Positions 9,121-18,728 of a DNA stretch of 37,895 nucleotides are shown in pieces. Position 1 is the first letter of the stretch. Every line of letters begins with the position of its first letter. Under the pieces are notes generated by a model, which had not been told where the DNA came from, did not search any database, and saw nothing but the letters and a program-made list of their open reading frames with translations. The DNA is taken from NCBI GenBank assembly GCA_029907255.1, contig JARYMF010000007.1, positions 1-37,895 on the forward strand. Reading direction: 5' to 3'. The DNA is from Armatimonadota bacterium. GTDB taxonomy: Bacteria; Armatimonadota; UBA5829; DTJY01. The position numbers and the translations under genes were made by a program.

Positions 9121-9306
9121 TTGGCAAAACAGGCACTTATTGAAAAAGCCAAAAAGACGCCGAAGTTCAAGGTTCGCAAGTATAATAGGTGCGGTGTATG
9201 CGGTAGACCCCGCGGATACATGCGAAAATTCGGCATCTGTAGGATTTGCTTTAGAGAATTGGCTCATAAGGGAGTCATCCCTGGCGTAACCAAATCCAGC
9301 TGGTGA
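9121..9306 (+). CDS. rpsZ: 30S ribosomal protein S14, zinc-binding type (type Z)
   Basis: The 61-residue short S14 carries the zinc ribbon CGVC (C24, C27) and CRIC (C40, C43). It ends in the family GVTKSSW. It starts with TTG at 9121 behind AAGGAGGAG (9109-9117). In most bacteria it follows rplE directly; here the EF-G-like gene separates the two. Confidence 0.96.
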   Translation: MAKQALIEKAKKTPKFKVRKYNRCGVCGRPRGYMRKFGICRICFRELAHKGVIPGVTKSSW

Positions 9307-9325
9307 GCTTGGAGTAGGTTGAGTA

Positions 9326-9346
9326 AGCTGTTCGGCATTGACAGCT
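9326..9346 (+). other. Small hairpin in the rpsZ-rpsH gap
   Basis: AGCTGT (9326-9331) and ACAGCT (9341-9346) form a perfect six-pair stem with a nine-base loop, in an 81-base gap that holds no gene. No U-run follows, so termination is unlikely. Its significance is uncertain. Confidence 0.25.
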
Positions 9347-9387
9347 AGCATTTGAAAAGTTGCGCACAGGGCACATGGAGGAAACTT

Positions 9388-9786
9388 ATGTCAATTACCG
9401 ATCCAATTGCAGATATGCTAACCAGGATTCGAAACGCAAATGCAGCAGGTCACGAAAGTACCGAAGTTGATATGTCGAAGATTAACCTGGAGATAGTCAA
9501 AATTCTGCAATCCGAAGGATTTATCAAAAGTTATGAAATAGTTAAGGGCCAGACACATGACCTAATAAAGGTCCACCTAAAATATGGCCCTCGAAAGGAA
9601 AAAGTCATTACAAACCTGAAGCGCGTGAGCAAACCAGGCTTGCGAATATATGCGAAAAAGGGAGAAATCCCACGAGTTCTTGGCAGTCTGGGCATAGCAA
9701 TAATCAGCACGTCGAAAGGTATAATGACCGACCGCGAGGCCAGAAGGTTAGGAGTGGGCGGCGAGGTCTTGTGCTATGTCTGGTAG
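9388..9786 (+). CDS. rpsH: 30S ribosomal protein S8
   Basis: S8 (132 residues) is a primary 16S rRNA binder and in E. coli the spc operon repressor. Signatures are [14 protein letters not shown] and the C-terminal [23 protein letters not shown] 9388 follows GGAGG at 9377-9381. An upstream in-frame TTG (9352) would add residues foreign to the family. Confidence 0.96.
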   Translation: MSITDPIADMLTRIRNANAAGHESTEVDMSKINLEIVKILQSEGFIKSYEIVKGQTHDLIKVHLKYGPRKEKVITNLKRVSKPGLRIYAKKGEIPRVLGSLGIAIISTSKGIMTDREARRLGVGGEVLCYVW

Positions 9787-9797
9787 GAGGGCTTAGG

Positions 9798-10373
9798 ATG
9801 TCTAGAATTGGCAAGATGCCCATTCCAATCCCGGAAGGGGTCAAAGTAGATATAACGGACAATGTAGTTACGGTAACCGGACCCAAAGGTACTTTGTCGC
9901 AAAGAATTCATCCCGATATGGATGTAGCGATAGAAGACAAAAGTATTGTGGTGCGTCGGCCCTCAGACGATAGGCTGCACAGATCGCTTCATGGGCTTAC
10001 TCGAACATTGATTGCCAACATGGTTGAAGGCGTAACAAAAGGCTTCGAGAAAGTCCTGCACATCTACGGAACCGGCTACCGCGCAGAGTTGGTAGGTAAG
10101 AATTTGAGCATACAAGTCGGCTACTCGCACCCAGTTATCGTTGAGCCGAGGCCGGGGATTTCTTTTGAGGTTGGCCAAACATCGGTGCAATATGAGGGTC
10201 GTGAGACCAGAATACCAGTCATTACCGTACGCGGTATAGACAAGCAAGTTGTTGGCCAACAGGCAGCCGATATTCGTCGGATACGCAAGCCTGAGCCTTA
10301 TAAGGGCAAAGGTATTAGATATGCAACAGAAGTTGTGCGTCGTAAAGTCGGAAAGAGCGGCAAGGGCGCTTAG
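9798..10373 (+). CDS. rplF: 50S ribosomal protein L6
   Basis: L6 (191 residues) lies near the factor-binding site of the 50S. The start [15 protein letters not shown], the middle [20 protein letters not shown] and the end [12 protein letters not shown] are typical. ATG 9798 follows AGGAGG (9785-9790). Its TAG stop shares the base at 10373 with a GTG triplet ahead of rplR. Confidence 0.96.
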   Translation: MSRIGKMPIPIPEGVKVDITDNVVTVTGPKGTLSQRIHPDMDVAIEDKSIVVRRPSDDRLHRSLHGLTRTLIANMVEGVTKGFEKVLHIYGTGYRAELVGKNLSIQVGYSHPVIVEPRPGISFEVGQTSVQYEGRETRIPVITVRGIDKQVVGQQAADIRRIRKPEPYKGKGIRYATEVVRRKVGKSGKGA

Positions 10374-10390
10374 TGGAGGTATTTAACTAT

Positions 10391-10750
10391 ATGAATAAAA
10401 AGCAGTTAATGCGCCTTAAGAGACACGAGCGAATAAGGAAGCGCGTTATGGGTGTGCCTGAACGCCCTAGATTGAATGTCTTCCGCAGCCTCTACAATAT
10501 ATATGCTCAAATAATTGATGATACAAAAGGCCAAACGCTGGTCTCAGCGTCCACACTCGACAAAGAAATTAAGGAAAAGATCAAGAGTGGGGGAACTGTA
10601 GAAGCTGCGAAAGCCGTTGGCGAATTGCTGGCGCAGCGTGCCAAAGAAAAGAAAATTACGAAAGTGGTATTCGACCGCGGTGGCTATAAGTATCACGGCA
10701 GGGTGAAAAGCCTGGCGGAGGCTGCGAGAGCAGGCGGATTGGAATTCTAG
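10391..10750 (+). CDS. rplR: 50S ribosomal protein L18
   Basis: L18 (119 residues) binds 5S rRNA with L5. Diagnostic are [18 protein letters not shown], the middle [18 protein letters not shown], and [23 protein letters not shown] 10391 is preferred, although its spacing from GGAGG (10374-10378) is long at 12 bases. A GTG at 10373 in frame would include that site in the gene. Confidence 0.95.
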   Translation: MNKKQLMRLKRHERIRKRVMGVPERPRLNVFRSLYNIYAQIIDDTKGQTLVSASTLDKEIKEKIKSGGTVEAAKAVGELLAQRAKEKKITKVVFDRGGYKYHGRVKSLAEAARAGGLEF

Positions 10751-10759
10751 GAGGATTTT

Positions 10760-11371
10760 ATGCCGAGAATCGAAGCAGATAAGCTGAACCTGGAGGAGCG
10801 GGTTATTCGGACAAACAAGGTCCAGAAAACTCATAAAGGGGGTCGCACCCTCAGCTGGAATGCTCTGGTAGTGGTTGGTGACGGAGAAGGCCATGTCGGC
10901 TTAGGCTTAGGCAAGGCACGTGCTGTTCCTGACGCTATACGCAAAGGCGTTGAGGATGCGAAAAAGAACCTAATAGAAATTCCATTGGTCGGCACGACAA
11001 TCCCTCATGATGTGATAGGACAAGCTGGTGCGTCAATGGTACTTTTAAAGCCGGCATCCCCAGGTACTGGCATTGTAGCGGGAGGGGCGGTGCGGCCAAT
11101 CCTCGAAGTGGCAGGCATTCGTGATGCGTTGGCAAAGTCATTAGGTTCACCAAACGCCATAAACACTGCGAGAGCGACAATAGACTGCCTGCGAAAGCTT
11201 AAAAGAGCCGAGCAGGTTGCCCAAATGAGGGGCAAGTCTATCGAAGAACTTCTTCCGAAGGGTGTCCTAGCTGTAATGGCTACTACTGAAACAACCCCTA
11301 GCTTCGAGACGGCAAGTGAGGAGAAAGAAGAAGCAATGTTGGCTGCTTCGGAGGACGAGTCAAATGATTAA
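10760..11371 (+). CDS. rpsE: 30S ribosomal protein S5 with acidic C-terminal tail
   Basis: S5 helps set decoding fidelity and forms part of the mRNA helicase site. Signatures are [20 protein letters not shown] and [19 protein letters not shown]. The protein has 203 residues, against about 166 in E. coli; the excess is a Glu/Ser/Thr-rich tail after residue 172. ATG 10760 follows GGAGG at 10750-10754. It overlaps rpmD by eight bases. Confidence 0.95.
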   Translation: MPRIEADKLNLEERVIRTNKVQKTHKGGRTLSWNALVVVGDGEGHVGLGLGKARAVPDAIRKGVEDAKKNLIEIPLVGTTIPHDVIGQAGASMVLLKPASPGTGIVAGGAVRPILEVAGIRDALAKSLGSPNAINTARATIDCLRKLKRAEQVAQMRGKSIEELLPKGVLAVMATTETTPSFETASEEKEEAMLAASEDESND

Positions 11372-11576
11372 AATTACTCTAAAAAAGAGTCCCATAGGCT
11401 ATAGTGAAAAACAGCGGCGGACCCTGACGGCGCTAGGTCTCAGGCGACTAAACTCGTCAACTATAAAACCGGATAATCCGCAAATCCGCGGGATGGTTAA
11501 GAGGGTTATTCATCTTGTGGAAGTAGAGCCGGTTGAAAATGATGCGGTAGGAGGCAAAGAAAGTGAGACTAAGTGA
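11364..11576 (+). CDS. rpmD: 50S ribosomal protein L30
   Basis: L30 has 70 residues; the ten or so after the domain end ([10 protein letters not shown] and beyond) are extra, and bacterial L30 is normally about 60 long. The core shows [29 protein letters not shown] and [16 protein letters not shown] 11364 sits inside the end of rpsE, and its stop lies 14 bases inside rplO, so both junctions are translationally coupled. Confidence 0.94.
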   Translation: MIKITLKKSPIGYSEKQRRTLTALGLRRLNSSTIKPDNPQIRGMVKRVIHLVEVEPVENDAVGGKESETK

Positions 11577-11997
11577 GCTAAAGCCAGCACCTGGTGCCGT
11601 CCACCGGCGGAAGCGCGTTGGAAGGGGAATAGGCTCGGGCCATGGAGTGACTGCGGGTAAAGGAACGAAAGGTCAAAAGGCTAGAGGAAAAATACGCCTG
11701 GGCTTCGAAGGCGGCCAAACTCCTCTACATCGCAGGCTGCCCCAACGCCGTGGTTTTACAAACATATTCAAAAAAGAATACGCCATCGTTAATCTAGACC
11801 AATTGGCAAAGCTAAGCGAAGACACCATAACGCCAGAGCTTCTTCTGGAAAAAGGGATAATAAAAGATCTTAAAGAAGGCCTTCGGGTTTTGGGGCGAGG
11901 AGATATTGATAGAGCAATAACGGTGCGTGCACACTATTTTAGCAAAACAGCTGAAGAAAAAATCAAAGCTAAAGGTGGAACAACGGAGGTAATTTAA
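11563..11997 (+). CDS. rplO: 50S ribosomal protein L15
   Basis: L15 (144 residues) is a late 50S assembly protein. The glycine- and lysine-rich N-terminus [20 protein letters not shown], followed by GQKARG and [18 protein letters not shown], is diagnostic. GTG 11563 follows GGAGG (11551-11555). secY begins on the base after its stop. Confidence 0.95.
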   Translation: MRLSELKPAPGAVHRRKRVGRGIGSGHGVTAGKGTKGQKARGKIRLGFEGGQTPLHRRLPQRRGFTNIFKKEYAIVNLDQLAKLSEDTITPELLLEKGIIKDLKEGLRVLGRGDIDRAITVRAHYFSKTAEEKIKAKGGTTEVI

Positions 11998-13275
11998 TTG
12001 CTCCAATCCATTATCGCAGCATTTAAGCTTCCCGACCTGCGGAGGCGAATATTATTCGTGTTTGGTATGTTCGCAGTCTTTGTTATCGGACTGCACATAC
12101 CTGTTCCGGGTATTGATCGCGAAAAAATGGCGGAACTGTTCCAGCAAGGCGGCTTGCTGGGAATGGTTGACGTGTTTTCAGGCGGCGCGTTAAAGAAGTA
12201 TACAATACTTGCAATGGGAATCGCGCCCTACATTACCGCGTCCATTATCATGCAGCTCCTGACGGTCGCTGTACCTAGCCTCGAAGCTATGGCAAAAGAA
12301 GGAGAGCATGGAAGGAAAAAGATAGCGCAGTATACTCGCTATCTCACGGTCGTCTTGGCGGCATTTCAGGCTGCGGGAATGAACAGTATGCTTCAGCGTA
12401 GCGGCATTCTTCAGGCGTCACCATGGCACTTCACCCAGATCGTCGTAACCCTTACAGCAGGAACAGCATTCCTAATGTGGATGGGCGAACAGATTCAGGA
12501 TAAGGGTATTGGCAATGGTGTGTCGCTGATGATTTTTGTTGGAATTGTGGCTAGCTTGCCGCCGCAAATAATGAGCACAATACAAATGATTCAAGGTGGG
12601 GCATACCCAATTCCAAAAGTTGTGGCATTAATAGTACTGTTCATTGGCACCATCGTGGGAATTGTTGCCGTTCAGCAAGCGCAGAGAAAAATACCTATTC
12701 AGCATGTAAAAAGAGTTGTCGGCAACAAAGTATATGGCGGGGCAACTTCGTACATGCCGCTGCGGGTAAACTCTGCAGGCGTTATCCCAATCATCTTTGC
12801 AATCTCGATACAGATGTTTCCTGCTACCATTGCGCAATTTGCAGGTAGCGGAAAATTCGGAGAGACGGTTAGGTATATAGCTCATTTATTCTCACCTGGT
12901 GCGAGCATCTGGGCAGCAATCGTTTATGCCGCCCTTATCATATTCTTCACGTATTTCTATACGGCTGTGCAGTTCAATGTGCCTGAAGTTGCCGAAAATA
13001 TGAAGAAATATGGTTCATTTATACCTGGAATCAGACCTGGGAAGCCGACGCTAGAATACCTTGACCGCGTAATGACGAGAATAACGCTAGGAGGCGCGAT
13101 TTTCTTGTGTATTATCGCTCTGCTCCAATATTGGGCGCCTCAGCTTACAGGAATACAGACATTCTACCTAGTTGGTGGTACATCACTTCTAATTGTAGTT
13201 GGTGTGGCACTTGAGACAATGCAAGCCATTGAAGCTCAGCTTCTCATGAGGCATTACGAGGGATTCATTAAGTAA
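11998..13275 (+). CDS. secY: Preprotein translocase subunit SecY
   Basis: SecY (425 residues) forms the inner-membrane protein-conducting channel with SecE and SecG. Ten hydrophobic segments are visible. Family motifs include GIAPYITASIIMQLL in TM2, GGLLGMVDVFSGGALKKYTI in the plug region, and a late cytoplasmic loop with NMKKYGSFIPGIRPGKPT that contacts SecA and ribosomes. TTG 11998 follows GGAGG (11985-11989). Its stop is adjacent to the adk ATG. Confidence 0.97.
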   Translation: MLQSIIAAFKLPDLRRRILFVFGMFAVFVIGLHIPVPGIDREKMAELFQQGGLLGMVDVFSGGALKKYTILAMGIAPYITASIIMQLLTVAVPSLEAMAKEGEHGRKKIAQYTRYLTVVLAAFQAAGMNSMLQRSGILQASPWHFTQIVVTLTAGTAFLMWMGEQIQDKGIGNGVSLMIFVGIVASLPPQIMSTIQMIQGGAYPIPKVVALIVLFIGTIVGIVAVQQAQRKIPIQHVKRVVGNKVYGGATSYMPLRVNSAGVIPIIFAISIQMFPATIAQFAGSGKFGETVRYIAHLFSPGASIWAAIVYAALIIFFTYFYTAVQFNVPEVAENMKKYGSFIPGIRPGKPTLEYLDRVMTRITLGGAIFLCIIALLQYWAPQLTGIQTFYLVGGTSLLIVVGVALETMQAIEAQLLMRHYEGFIK

Positions 13276-13932
13276 ATGAGGTTAGTATTATTGGGGCCGC
13301 CCGGAGCAGGTAAAGGCACGCAGGCGTCGCTTATTTCTAAAAAATATAAAATACCGCATATCTCAACAGGAGATATTCTAAGAGAAGCAGTAAAACAAGG
13401 CACGGAACTAGGACGTAGAGCCCAGGAGTATATGCAAAAGGGCGAACTAGTGCCGGACGAAATCGTGATTGGCATTGTAGTGGAGCGCATCCAACAGCCT
13501 GATTGCCAAAACGGATTCATGCTTGACGGGTTTCCGCGAACGGTAGTTCAGGCAGAAGCGCTCGACGAGGAGCTTCGTAAGCGCAACCAAGAATTGGATG
13601 CTGTTCTTTGTTTCGAAGTTGATGAAGAGGAAATAGTTCGCAGAATCAGCGGGCGTCGTGTTTGCAAGAAATGCGGCGCCGTATACAATGTTAATAATTT
13701 AACCTCTAGGGAAGAGGATGGAATTTGCGACAAATGCGGTGGTAGGTTAGTAACCCGACCTGACGACGAACCAGAAGCCGTGCGCAGGAGGCTGCAGGTC
13801 TATAAAAATCAAACAGAACCATTAATTGATTACTACCGCCAAAAAAGCATTTTAAAGACAGTAAGAGCAGTAGGAGCGGTTCAAGAGATATTTGCTAGGG
13901 TTGAAAAGATTCTTGGAAGTGGTGATGTTTAA
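13276..13932 (+). CDS. adk: Adenylate kinase with zinc-binding lid
   Basis: This 218-residue enzyme converts AMP and ATP to two ADP. The P-loop is GPPGAGKGTQ (7-16), the AMP-binding motif is DGFPRT (84-89), and the long lid holds four cysteines C130, C133, C151 and C154 in a structural zinc site typical of Gram-positive and many thermophile enzymes. It begins on the base after the secY stop, the classic secY-adk-map order. Confidence 0.97.
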   Translation: MRLVLLGPPGAGKGTQASLISKKYKIPHISTGDILREAVKQGTELGRRAQEYMQKGELVPDEIVIGIVVERIQQPDCQNGFMLDGFPRTVVQAEALDEELRKRNQELDAVLCFEVDEEEIVRRISGRRVCKKCGAVYNVNNLTSREEDGICDKCGGRLVTRPDDEPEAVRRRLQVYKNQTEPLIDYYRQKSILKTVRAVGAVQEIFARVEKILGSGDV

Positions 13933-13952
13933 AGGCGCATAGTTCGGACCGG

Positions 13953-13989
13953 GGTTTTGTCGGTGGTTATATGCCAATAAGACAAAGCC
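13953..13989 (+). other. Hairpin in the adk-map gap
   Basis: GGTTTTGTC (13953-13961) pairs with GACAAAGCC (13981-13989), nine pairs with one G-U. An inner TTAT/ATAA stem (13967-13970/13977-13980) closes a six-base loop, with GGTGG bulged on one side. No U-run follows, so a terminator is not supported. map has no clear Shine-Dalgarno, so this structure might affect its translation (inference). Confidence 0.3.
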
Positions 13990-14025
13990 ACAGCCTTTCA
14001 GTGCAGTCCATCTAAGCCGATTGGC

Positions 14026-14802
14026 ATGATAATAATTAAAACAAAGCAAGAAATCGAAAAAATGCGCCGAGCTGGGCGGGTAGTTGCAGCTGCACTAACG
14101 CAGCTTGAGGCTTCAATAATCCCAAACAAAACTACCACTGCCGATCTTGATAAGCTAGCGGCTTCAATTCTAGAAAAATGGAACGCTGCACCATCGTTTA
14201 AGGGTTACCGTGGCTACCCAGCGGTGATATGTGTTGCAGTAAATGAAGAAGTGGTTCATGGGATACCTGGCCCAAGAGTACTTAAAGAAGGTGATATAGT
14301 CGGAATTGACATTGGCGCTATCGTGGAAGGCTATCATGCCGATTCGGCGATAACTGTAGGCGTAGGCGAAATCTCTCCGCTAGCTGCGAAATTGATAAGA
14401 GTCACGAGGGAAGCCCTATTCTGTGGGATTGCAAAGGCACGGGTAGGTAATAGACTTACTGATATTTCAGCAGCAATCCAAGAGCACGCTGAAAAGAACA
14501 ACTTCTCAGTTGTGCGTGATTTAGTTGGACATGGTATCGGCCGAAGTATGCACGAAGATCCACAAGTGCCGAACTTTGGCCGTCCAGGGCGGGGACCGCG
14601 TTTGGAGGAAGGCATGACTTTGGCCATTGAGCCAATGTTGAATGCAGGAGGCTACCAGGTAGAAAGCCTCCAAGATCAATGGACGATAGTAACGAAAGAT
14701 AGAAGCCTTTCGGCTCATTTTGAGCATACTGTCGCAGTTACATCAAAGGGACCAGATATCCTTACTTTGCGGGAAGGGGAAGAAATCCCTGCGTTAAAAT
14801 AA
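14026..14802 (+). CDS. map: Methionine aminopeptidase, type I
   Basis: This enzyme removes the initiator methionine from nascent proteins (258 residues, cytosolic, co-translational). All metal and catalytic residues are present: H78 (VVHGIP), D95 (GIDIGA), D106 (HADSA), H169 (GHGIG), E202 (AIEPML) and E233 (FEHT). There is no N-terminal zinc-finger or SH3 extension, so it is subtype Ia. The ATG at 14026 lacks an obvious ribosome binding site. infA, which commonly follows, is absent. Confidence 0.97.
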   Translation: MIIIKTKQEIEKMRRAGRVVAAALTQLEASIIPNKTTTADLDKLAASILEKWNAAPSFKGYRGYPAVICVAVNEEVVHGIPGPRVLKEGDIVGIDIGAIVEGYHADSAITVGVGEISPLAAKLIRVTREALFCGIAKARVGNRLTDISAAIQEHAEKNNFSVVRDLVGHGIGRSMHEDPQVPNFGRPGRGPRLEEGMTLAIEPMLNAGGYQVESLQDQWTIVTKDRSLSAHFEHTVAVTSKGPDILTLREGEEIPALK

Positions 14803-14814
14803 ACAGAGCAGACC

Positions 14815-14843
14815 TTGATAAAAGACTAGTTTTTATGTATAAT
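14815..14843 (+). promoter_or_regulatory. Strong sigma-70-type promoter for the rpmJ-rpoA genes
   Basis: TTGATA (14815-14820) and TATAAT (14838-14843) are separated by exactly 17 bases. Transcription would start near 14850, about 55 bases before the rpmJ GTG. It lies in the only sizeable gap between map and rpmJ and would drive the alpha-operon genes independently of the long upstream transcript. Confidence 0.75.
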
Positions 14844-14905
14844 AAAAAATCTGCGCCGGCTTTGTTAAAAGAAAAGCAAAAAGAGCAAGCAAATGGAGGC
14901 AGATA

Positions 14906-15019
14906 GTGAAAGTTAGAGCTTCTGTGAAGAAAATTTGTGACAAATGCAAAATAATCCGACGCGAAGGTGTCGTGCGGGTGATTTGCGTAAACCCCAAGCA
15001 TAAACAGCGGCAAGGGTAG
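14906..15019 (+). CDS. rpmJ: 50S ribosomal protein L36
   Basis: This is a 37-residue gene. From GTG 14906 it reads [20 protein letters not shown] and continues to a TAG at 15017-15019. The zinc ligands are C11, C14, C27 and the histidine of NPKHKQR (H32), the standard Cys3-His ribbon of zinc-type L36. GGAGG at 14895-14899 is the ribosome binding site. It is normally preceded by infA, which is missing here. Confidence 0.95.
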   Translation: MKVRASVKKICDKCKIIRREGVVRVICVNPKHKQRQG

Positions 15020-15034
15020 GTGGAGGTGTAAAGT

Positions 15035-15409
15035 TTGGCTAGAATAGCAGGTGTAGATCTACCCCGCGATAAGCGGGTTGACGTGGCGCTCACTTATATT
15101 TATGGCATTGGGCCCTCAAGCAGCCGCAAGATTTTAGAGCAGACGGGCGTCGAGCCAAGTACGCGAGTACGTGACTTAACGGAGTCCGAGGTTAGCAAAC
15201 TCCGAGAAGTTATCGAACGCGAATACCGCGTAGAAGGAGACCTTCGGCGGCAGGTTGCAATGAATATAAGGCGTCTCATGGAGATTGGTTGCTATCGAGG
15301 GCTGAGACACCGTCGTGGCTTGCCGGTAAGAGGGCAAAGAACCAGCACAAACGCACGCACCCGCAAGGGTCCGCGACGAACCGTCGGAGTCAAGAGGAAG
15401 AAGAAATAA
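15035..15409 (+). CDS. rpsM: 30S ribosomal protein S13
   Basis: S13 (124 residues) contacts P-site tRNA and the 50S head bridge. The start [33 protein letters not shown], and the end [20 protein letters not shown] are diagnostic. It starts with TTG at 15035 after GGAGG at 15021-15025. Confidence 0.96.
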   Translation: MARIAGVDLPRDKRVDVALTYIYGIGPSSSRKILEQTGVEPSTRVRDLTESEVSKLREVIEREYRVEGDLRRQVAMNIRRLMEIGCYRGLRHRRGLPVRGQRTSTNARTRKGPRRTVGVKRKKK

Positions 15410-15424
15410 GGAGGTATCCCGGGC

Positions 15425-15820
15425 GTGGCTAAAAAGGCAGCAGCCGCAAAAGGCAAACCAAAAGAAAAGAAAAACATTGCTCAAGGGATCGCCCATATCA
15501 AATCGACATTCAATAATACAATCGTTTCTATCACCGATACCAAGGGTGAGGTTATAGCTTGGGCTTCCGCGGGTACTGTTGGTTTTAAAGGTACTAAAAA
15601 AGGTACGCCATTTGCAGCGCAGATGGCGGCGGAGTCATGTGCCCGCAAGGCAATGGAACATGGAGTTAAGCGAGTTGACGTTTATGTTCGAGGCCCAGGC
15701 TCAGGTCGAGAGACTGCAATTCGTTCACTCCAGGCGGTTGGACTGGATGTTAGCTCGATCAAAGATGTTACGCCTATTCCACATAATGGGTGCAGGCCAC
15801 CCAAGAGGCGAAGAGTTTAG
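15425..15820 (+). CDS. rpsK: 30S ribosomal protein S11
   Basis: S11 (131 residues) shapes the mRNA exit platform. It shows [38 protein letters not shown], and the end [21 protein letters not shown] 15425 follows AAGGAGG at 15408-15414, overlapping the rpsM stop. The N-terminus is Lys/Ala-rich, as is common. Confidence 0.96.
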   Translation: MAKKAAAAKGKPKEKKNIAQGIAHIKSTFNNTIVSITDTKGEVIAWASAGTVGFKGTKKGTPFAAQMAAESCARKAMEHGVKRVDVYVRGPGSGRETAIRSLQAVGLDVSSIKDVTPIPHNGCRPPKRRRV

Positions 15821-15833
15821 GAGAAGATAGACA

Positions 15834-16460
15834 ATGGCTGTTACATCTGGAGCTGTTTGCAGGATGTGTCGTCGGGAAGGCATGAAGCTTTTCCTGAAAG
15901 GCGAGCGTTGCTATTCAAGAAAGTGTTCTTTTGAAAGGAGAAGCTATCCTCCCGGTCAACATGGTCAGACACGTCCAGGCAAGATAAAAGAGTACGGAGC
16001 TCAGCTTAGAGAAAAACAGAAACTGCGCAGAATCTATGGCGTCAGAGAGACACAACTTCGAATCTATATCAAAGAGGCTATACGCAGGAGGGGTGTTACT
16101 GGCGAAACACTGCTCCAGTTGCTGGAGTCAAGGCTTGACAACGTAGTTTACAGGCTGGGATTCGCATCTTCTCGAGCGATGGCACGTGAACTCGTAAGCC
16201 ACGGACATTTCCTGGTTAACGAACAAAAGGTTAACACACCTTCCTATCTTGTCAAACCGGGCGATGTCATCGAAGTTAAGCCTAAAAGTAAGGACATTAT
16301 TCCCATCGTGGAATCTCTTCAAGCAACTGCGGGCAGAGTACCACCCTGGCTCGAACTCGACGCGGAAGCAAAAAAGGGTAGGGTACTGCGATTACCTACT
16401 CGGGAAGAGATAGACACTCAGGTTGATGAAACACTAATCGTCGAGTTCTATTCAAGATAA
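15834..16460 (+). CDS. rpsD: 30S ribosomal protein S4, Cys4 zinc type
   Basis: S4 (208 residues) starts 30S assembly and, in several bacteria, autoregulates the alpha operon. The N-terminal zinc site has C9, C12, C26 and C31. The S4 RNA-binding domain appears as [20 protein letters not shown] and [19 protein letters not shown]. It lies between rpsK and rpoA, its normal position. Confidence 0.96.
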   Translation: MAVTSGAVCRMCRREGMKLFLKGERCYSRKCSFERRSYPPGQHGQTRPGKIKEYGAQLREKQKLRRIYGVRETQLRIYIKEAIRRRGVTGETLLQLLESRLDNVVYRLGFASSRAMARELVSHGHFLVNEQKVNTPSYLVKPGDVIEVKPKSKDIIPIVESLQATAGRVPPWLELDAEAKKGRVLRLPTREEIDTQVDETLIVEFYSR

Positions 16461-16473
16461 TGGAGATGAAGAT

Positions 16474-17493
16474 ATGGAAGCAATTACGCCGCGCATAGAG
16501 GCTTTGTCTCAGACAGATACATATGGCAAATTCCTTGTCGAACCTCTGGAGCGAGGATTTGGAACAACCTTAGGTAACTCGCTCCGGCGCATATTACTGT
16601 CATCCATCCCCGGTGCGGCTATTACCTCCGTTAAAATCGAGGGGGTATTGCACGAATTCTCAACAATACCGGGTGTAAAGGAAGATACAACGGAGCTTCT
16701 TCTGAACCTGAAAGACCTTCATATAAAGCTCCACCATGATGGAGCGGGCAGATCAGAGCCTAAAACAATATGGATTGATGTAAAAGGCGCAGGAGAAGTT
16801 ACCGGTGCCGATATTCGCACGCCTGCCGAGGTTGAAATTGTTAACCCAGAGCTCCACATAGCAACCATCAGCGACGAATCGGCTGGTCTTTCCATGGAGA
16901 TGACCGTGGAGCTTGGCAAAGGATATGTACTGCCTGAAAAACACGAGAGAGTCAAGTCAACAATCGGCGTAATTCCAGTCGGAGCTGCGTTTACTCCTGT
17001 TAGAAAAGTAAACTTTATTGTAGAGCCAACAAGAGTAGGCCACAGAACGGACTTCGAGCGTCTCATATTAGAGATCTGGACAACCGGTGCAATCTCGCCG
17101 AAAGATGCTCTCGGCAAGTCTGCAGAGATACTTGAGCGGCATATTCGGTTGTTTAGAGACTTTGCAGGAGGCGCAGGAGAGGAATCACCTGTAACTCAAG
17201 GAACAGTCGGCGATGAAGCCCAGCCTGCAGTCAGAGATGTAAGAATTGAGGAACTAGACTTCTCAGTTCGGACATATAACTGCCTTAAGAAAGCAAATAT
17301 TATGACAATTGGCGAGCTAGTACAAATTAGTGAACAGGATTTAATGGGCATCAGGAACTTTGGTAAGAAATCGCTCGCAGAGGTAAAAGAAAAGCTTGCG
17401 CAGATGGGCTTAAGTCTCAAAAAGGTAGGCGGTGAATCGGCAACCGAGGATATAGAATCGGAACAAGGCGAGGAGGCTGAAGCTGAGTACTAA
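16474..17493 (+). CDS. rpoA: RNA polymerase alpha subunit
   Basis: RpoA (339 residues) dimerises to scaffold beta and beta'. The N-terminal domain shows FGTTLGNSLRRILLSSIPG and ILEIWTTGAISPKDAL. After a linker (roughly residues 233-248) the C-terminal domain that binds UP elements and activators reads ELDFSVRTYNCLKKANIMTI, then GELVQISEQDLMGIRNFGKK. A short Glu-rich tail ends the protein. A weak CTCAA/TTGAG repeat follows the stop. Confidence 0.97.
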   Translation: MEAITPRIEALSQTDTYGKFLVEPLERGFGTTLGNSLRRILLSSIPGAAITSVKIEGVLHEFSTIPGVKEDTTELLLNLKDLHIKLHHDGAGRSEPKTIWIDVKGAGEVTGADIRTPAEVEIVNPELHIATISDESAGLSMEMTVELGKGYVLPEKHERVKSTIGVIPVGAAFTPVRKVNFIVEPTRVGHRTDFERLILEIWTTGAISPKDALGKSAEILERHIRLFRDFAGGAGEESPVTQGTVGDEAQPAVRDVRIEELDFSVRTYNCLKKANIMTIGELVQISEQDLMGIRNFGKKSLAEVKEKLAQMGLSLKKVGGESATEDIESEQGEEAEAEY

Positions 17494-17560
17494 GCTCAAA
17501 TAAGAATAACTTGAGAATGTAGTCCAGCCTTAGCGTTCTTGGAAAGGGAATGTTTTTAAA

Positions 17561-17917
17561 ATGCGACATAGAGTAGCATGGAGAAAATTTGGATTACCTA
17601 GCGACCAAAGAATGGCTCTACTTAAGAGCCTTCTGCGTGCTCTGATCGAGCGCGGAGAAATCCAGACAACAGAAGCTCGCGCAAAAGACCTGCGAAGCAT
17701 AGCGGAAAAGGTTATAACAATCGCGAAGACCGACAGCCTGCATGCTAGACGACAGGCACGCAGATGGCTGAACGACGAAAATCTGGTCAAAGTGCTTTTT
17801 GATAATATTGCTCCCAAAGTTGCCGAGAAACCTGGGGGCTATACCAGAATTACAAAACTTGGTTTCCGACGGGGCGATGCTGCTCCAATGGTTAAAATAG
17901 AGCTTGCTACTGACTAG
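17561..17917 (+). CDS. rplQ: 50S ribosomal protein L17
   Basis: L17 (118 residues) sits at the tunnel exit. Family marks are MRHRVAWRKFGLP, LLKSLLRALIERGEIQTTEA and GGYTRITKLGFRRGDAAPM. It follows rpoA after 67 bases. GGAAAGGGA (17540-17548) ahead of the ATG is a moderate ribosome binding site. Confidence 0.96.
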   Translation: MRHRVAWRKFGLPSDQRMALLKSLLRALIERGEIQTTEARAKDLRSIAEKVITIAKTDSLHARRQARRWLNDENLVKVLFDNIAPKVAEKPGGYTRITKLGFRRGDAAPMVKIELATD

Positions 17918-17949
17918 ACAACGGTGAAGTTAGCTAAACAAGACACGTC

Positions 17950-18684
17950 GTGCGCAATATCAAGGCTGTCATAGATTACGACGGTACCGATTTCTTCGGA
18001 TTTCAAAAGCAGCCGAAGGTACGCACAGTTCAAGGAGAACTTGAAGCTGCTCTCGGCAAGCTCCTTAACGAGCCGGTTAGAGTTATTGGAGCAGGTCGAA
18101 CTGATGCGGGAGTCCACGCGACAGGGCAAGTAATCAGTTTTCGTGCTGGGGGCACCATACCGATAGACAGGTTCCGCCCCGCACTTAATGGCATACTGCC
18201 AAAAGATATTAGGATAAAGACAGTCGAGCAAGTCTCGGATGAATTTCATGCTAGGTATTCGGCAAAGGCGCGGACATATGTGTATTCGATTCTAAACCGC
18301 GAGATTCCGTCTGCGCTTCTCGAGCGATATACTTGGCAGATAATTCAACCGCTGGACATTGAGAAAATGATTGCCGCCGCGCAAAAGCTTATTGGCATTC
18401 ACGACTTTGCTTCGTTTGGAATGCCTGATAAGGCTGGTGCGAGCACTGTTCGAAATCTCTGCGAATGTCGTATCTGGCGGCAAAAAGATCTTGTTCTTAT
18501 CAAAATCAAAGCGAATGCATTTTTAAGAGGCATGGCGCGCGCTATCGTTGGCACGCTGGTCGAAATTGGTCAGGGAATACTTCCTGTAGAAGGGATAGTT
18601 GAGATTTTGGCAGCTAGAAATCGACAAGCAGTGCGTTTAACAGCGCCGCCGCAAGGGTTATTTTTGGTCAAAGTGGATTATTAA
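17950..18684 (+). CDS. truA: tRNA pseudouridine(38-40) synthase TruA
   Basis: TruA isomerises uridines 38-40 of the tRNA anticodon arm. The catalytic aspartate is D52 in [15 protein letters not shown]. Other family segments are [27 protein letters not shown] and [13 protein letters not shown]. The protein has 244 residues, normal length. GTG 17950 is the first start giving the family N-terminus; no clear Shine-Dalgarno precedes it. In many bacteria ECF transporter genes lie between rplQ and truA; they are absent here. Confidence 0.95.
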   Translation: MRNIKAVIDYDGTDFFGFQKQPKVRTVQGELEAALGKLLNEPVRVIGAGRTDAGVHATGQVISFRAGGTIPIDRFRPALNGILPKDIRIKTVEQVSDEFHARYSAKARTYVYSILNREIPSALLERYTWQIIQPLDIEKMIAAAQKLIGIHDFASFGMPDKAGASTVRNLCECRIWRQKDLVLIKIKANAFLRGMARAIVGTLVEIGQGILPVEGIVEILAARNRQAVRLTAPPQGLFLVKVDY

Positions 18685-18728
18685 AAAGTTTTTGCATTTT
18701 TATTCGTTATAGTTTCGGGAGGATTTAC

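Noticed and set aside
14803..14905. A short or hidden infA in the map-rpmJ gap
   Set aside because: The 103 bases contain no frame long enough for the roughly 72-residue IF-1 and none of its sequence features; only a promoter is seen.
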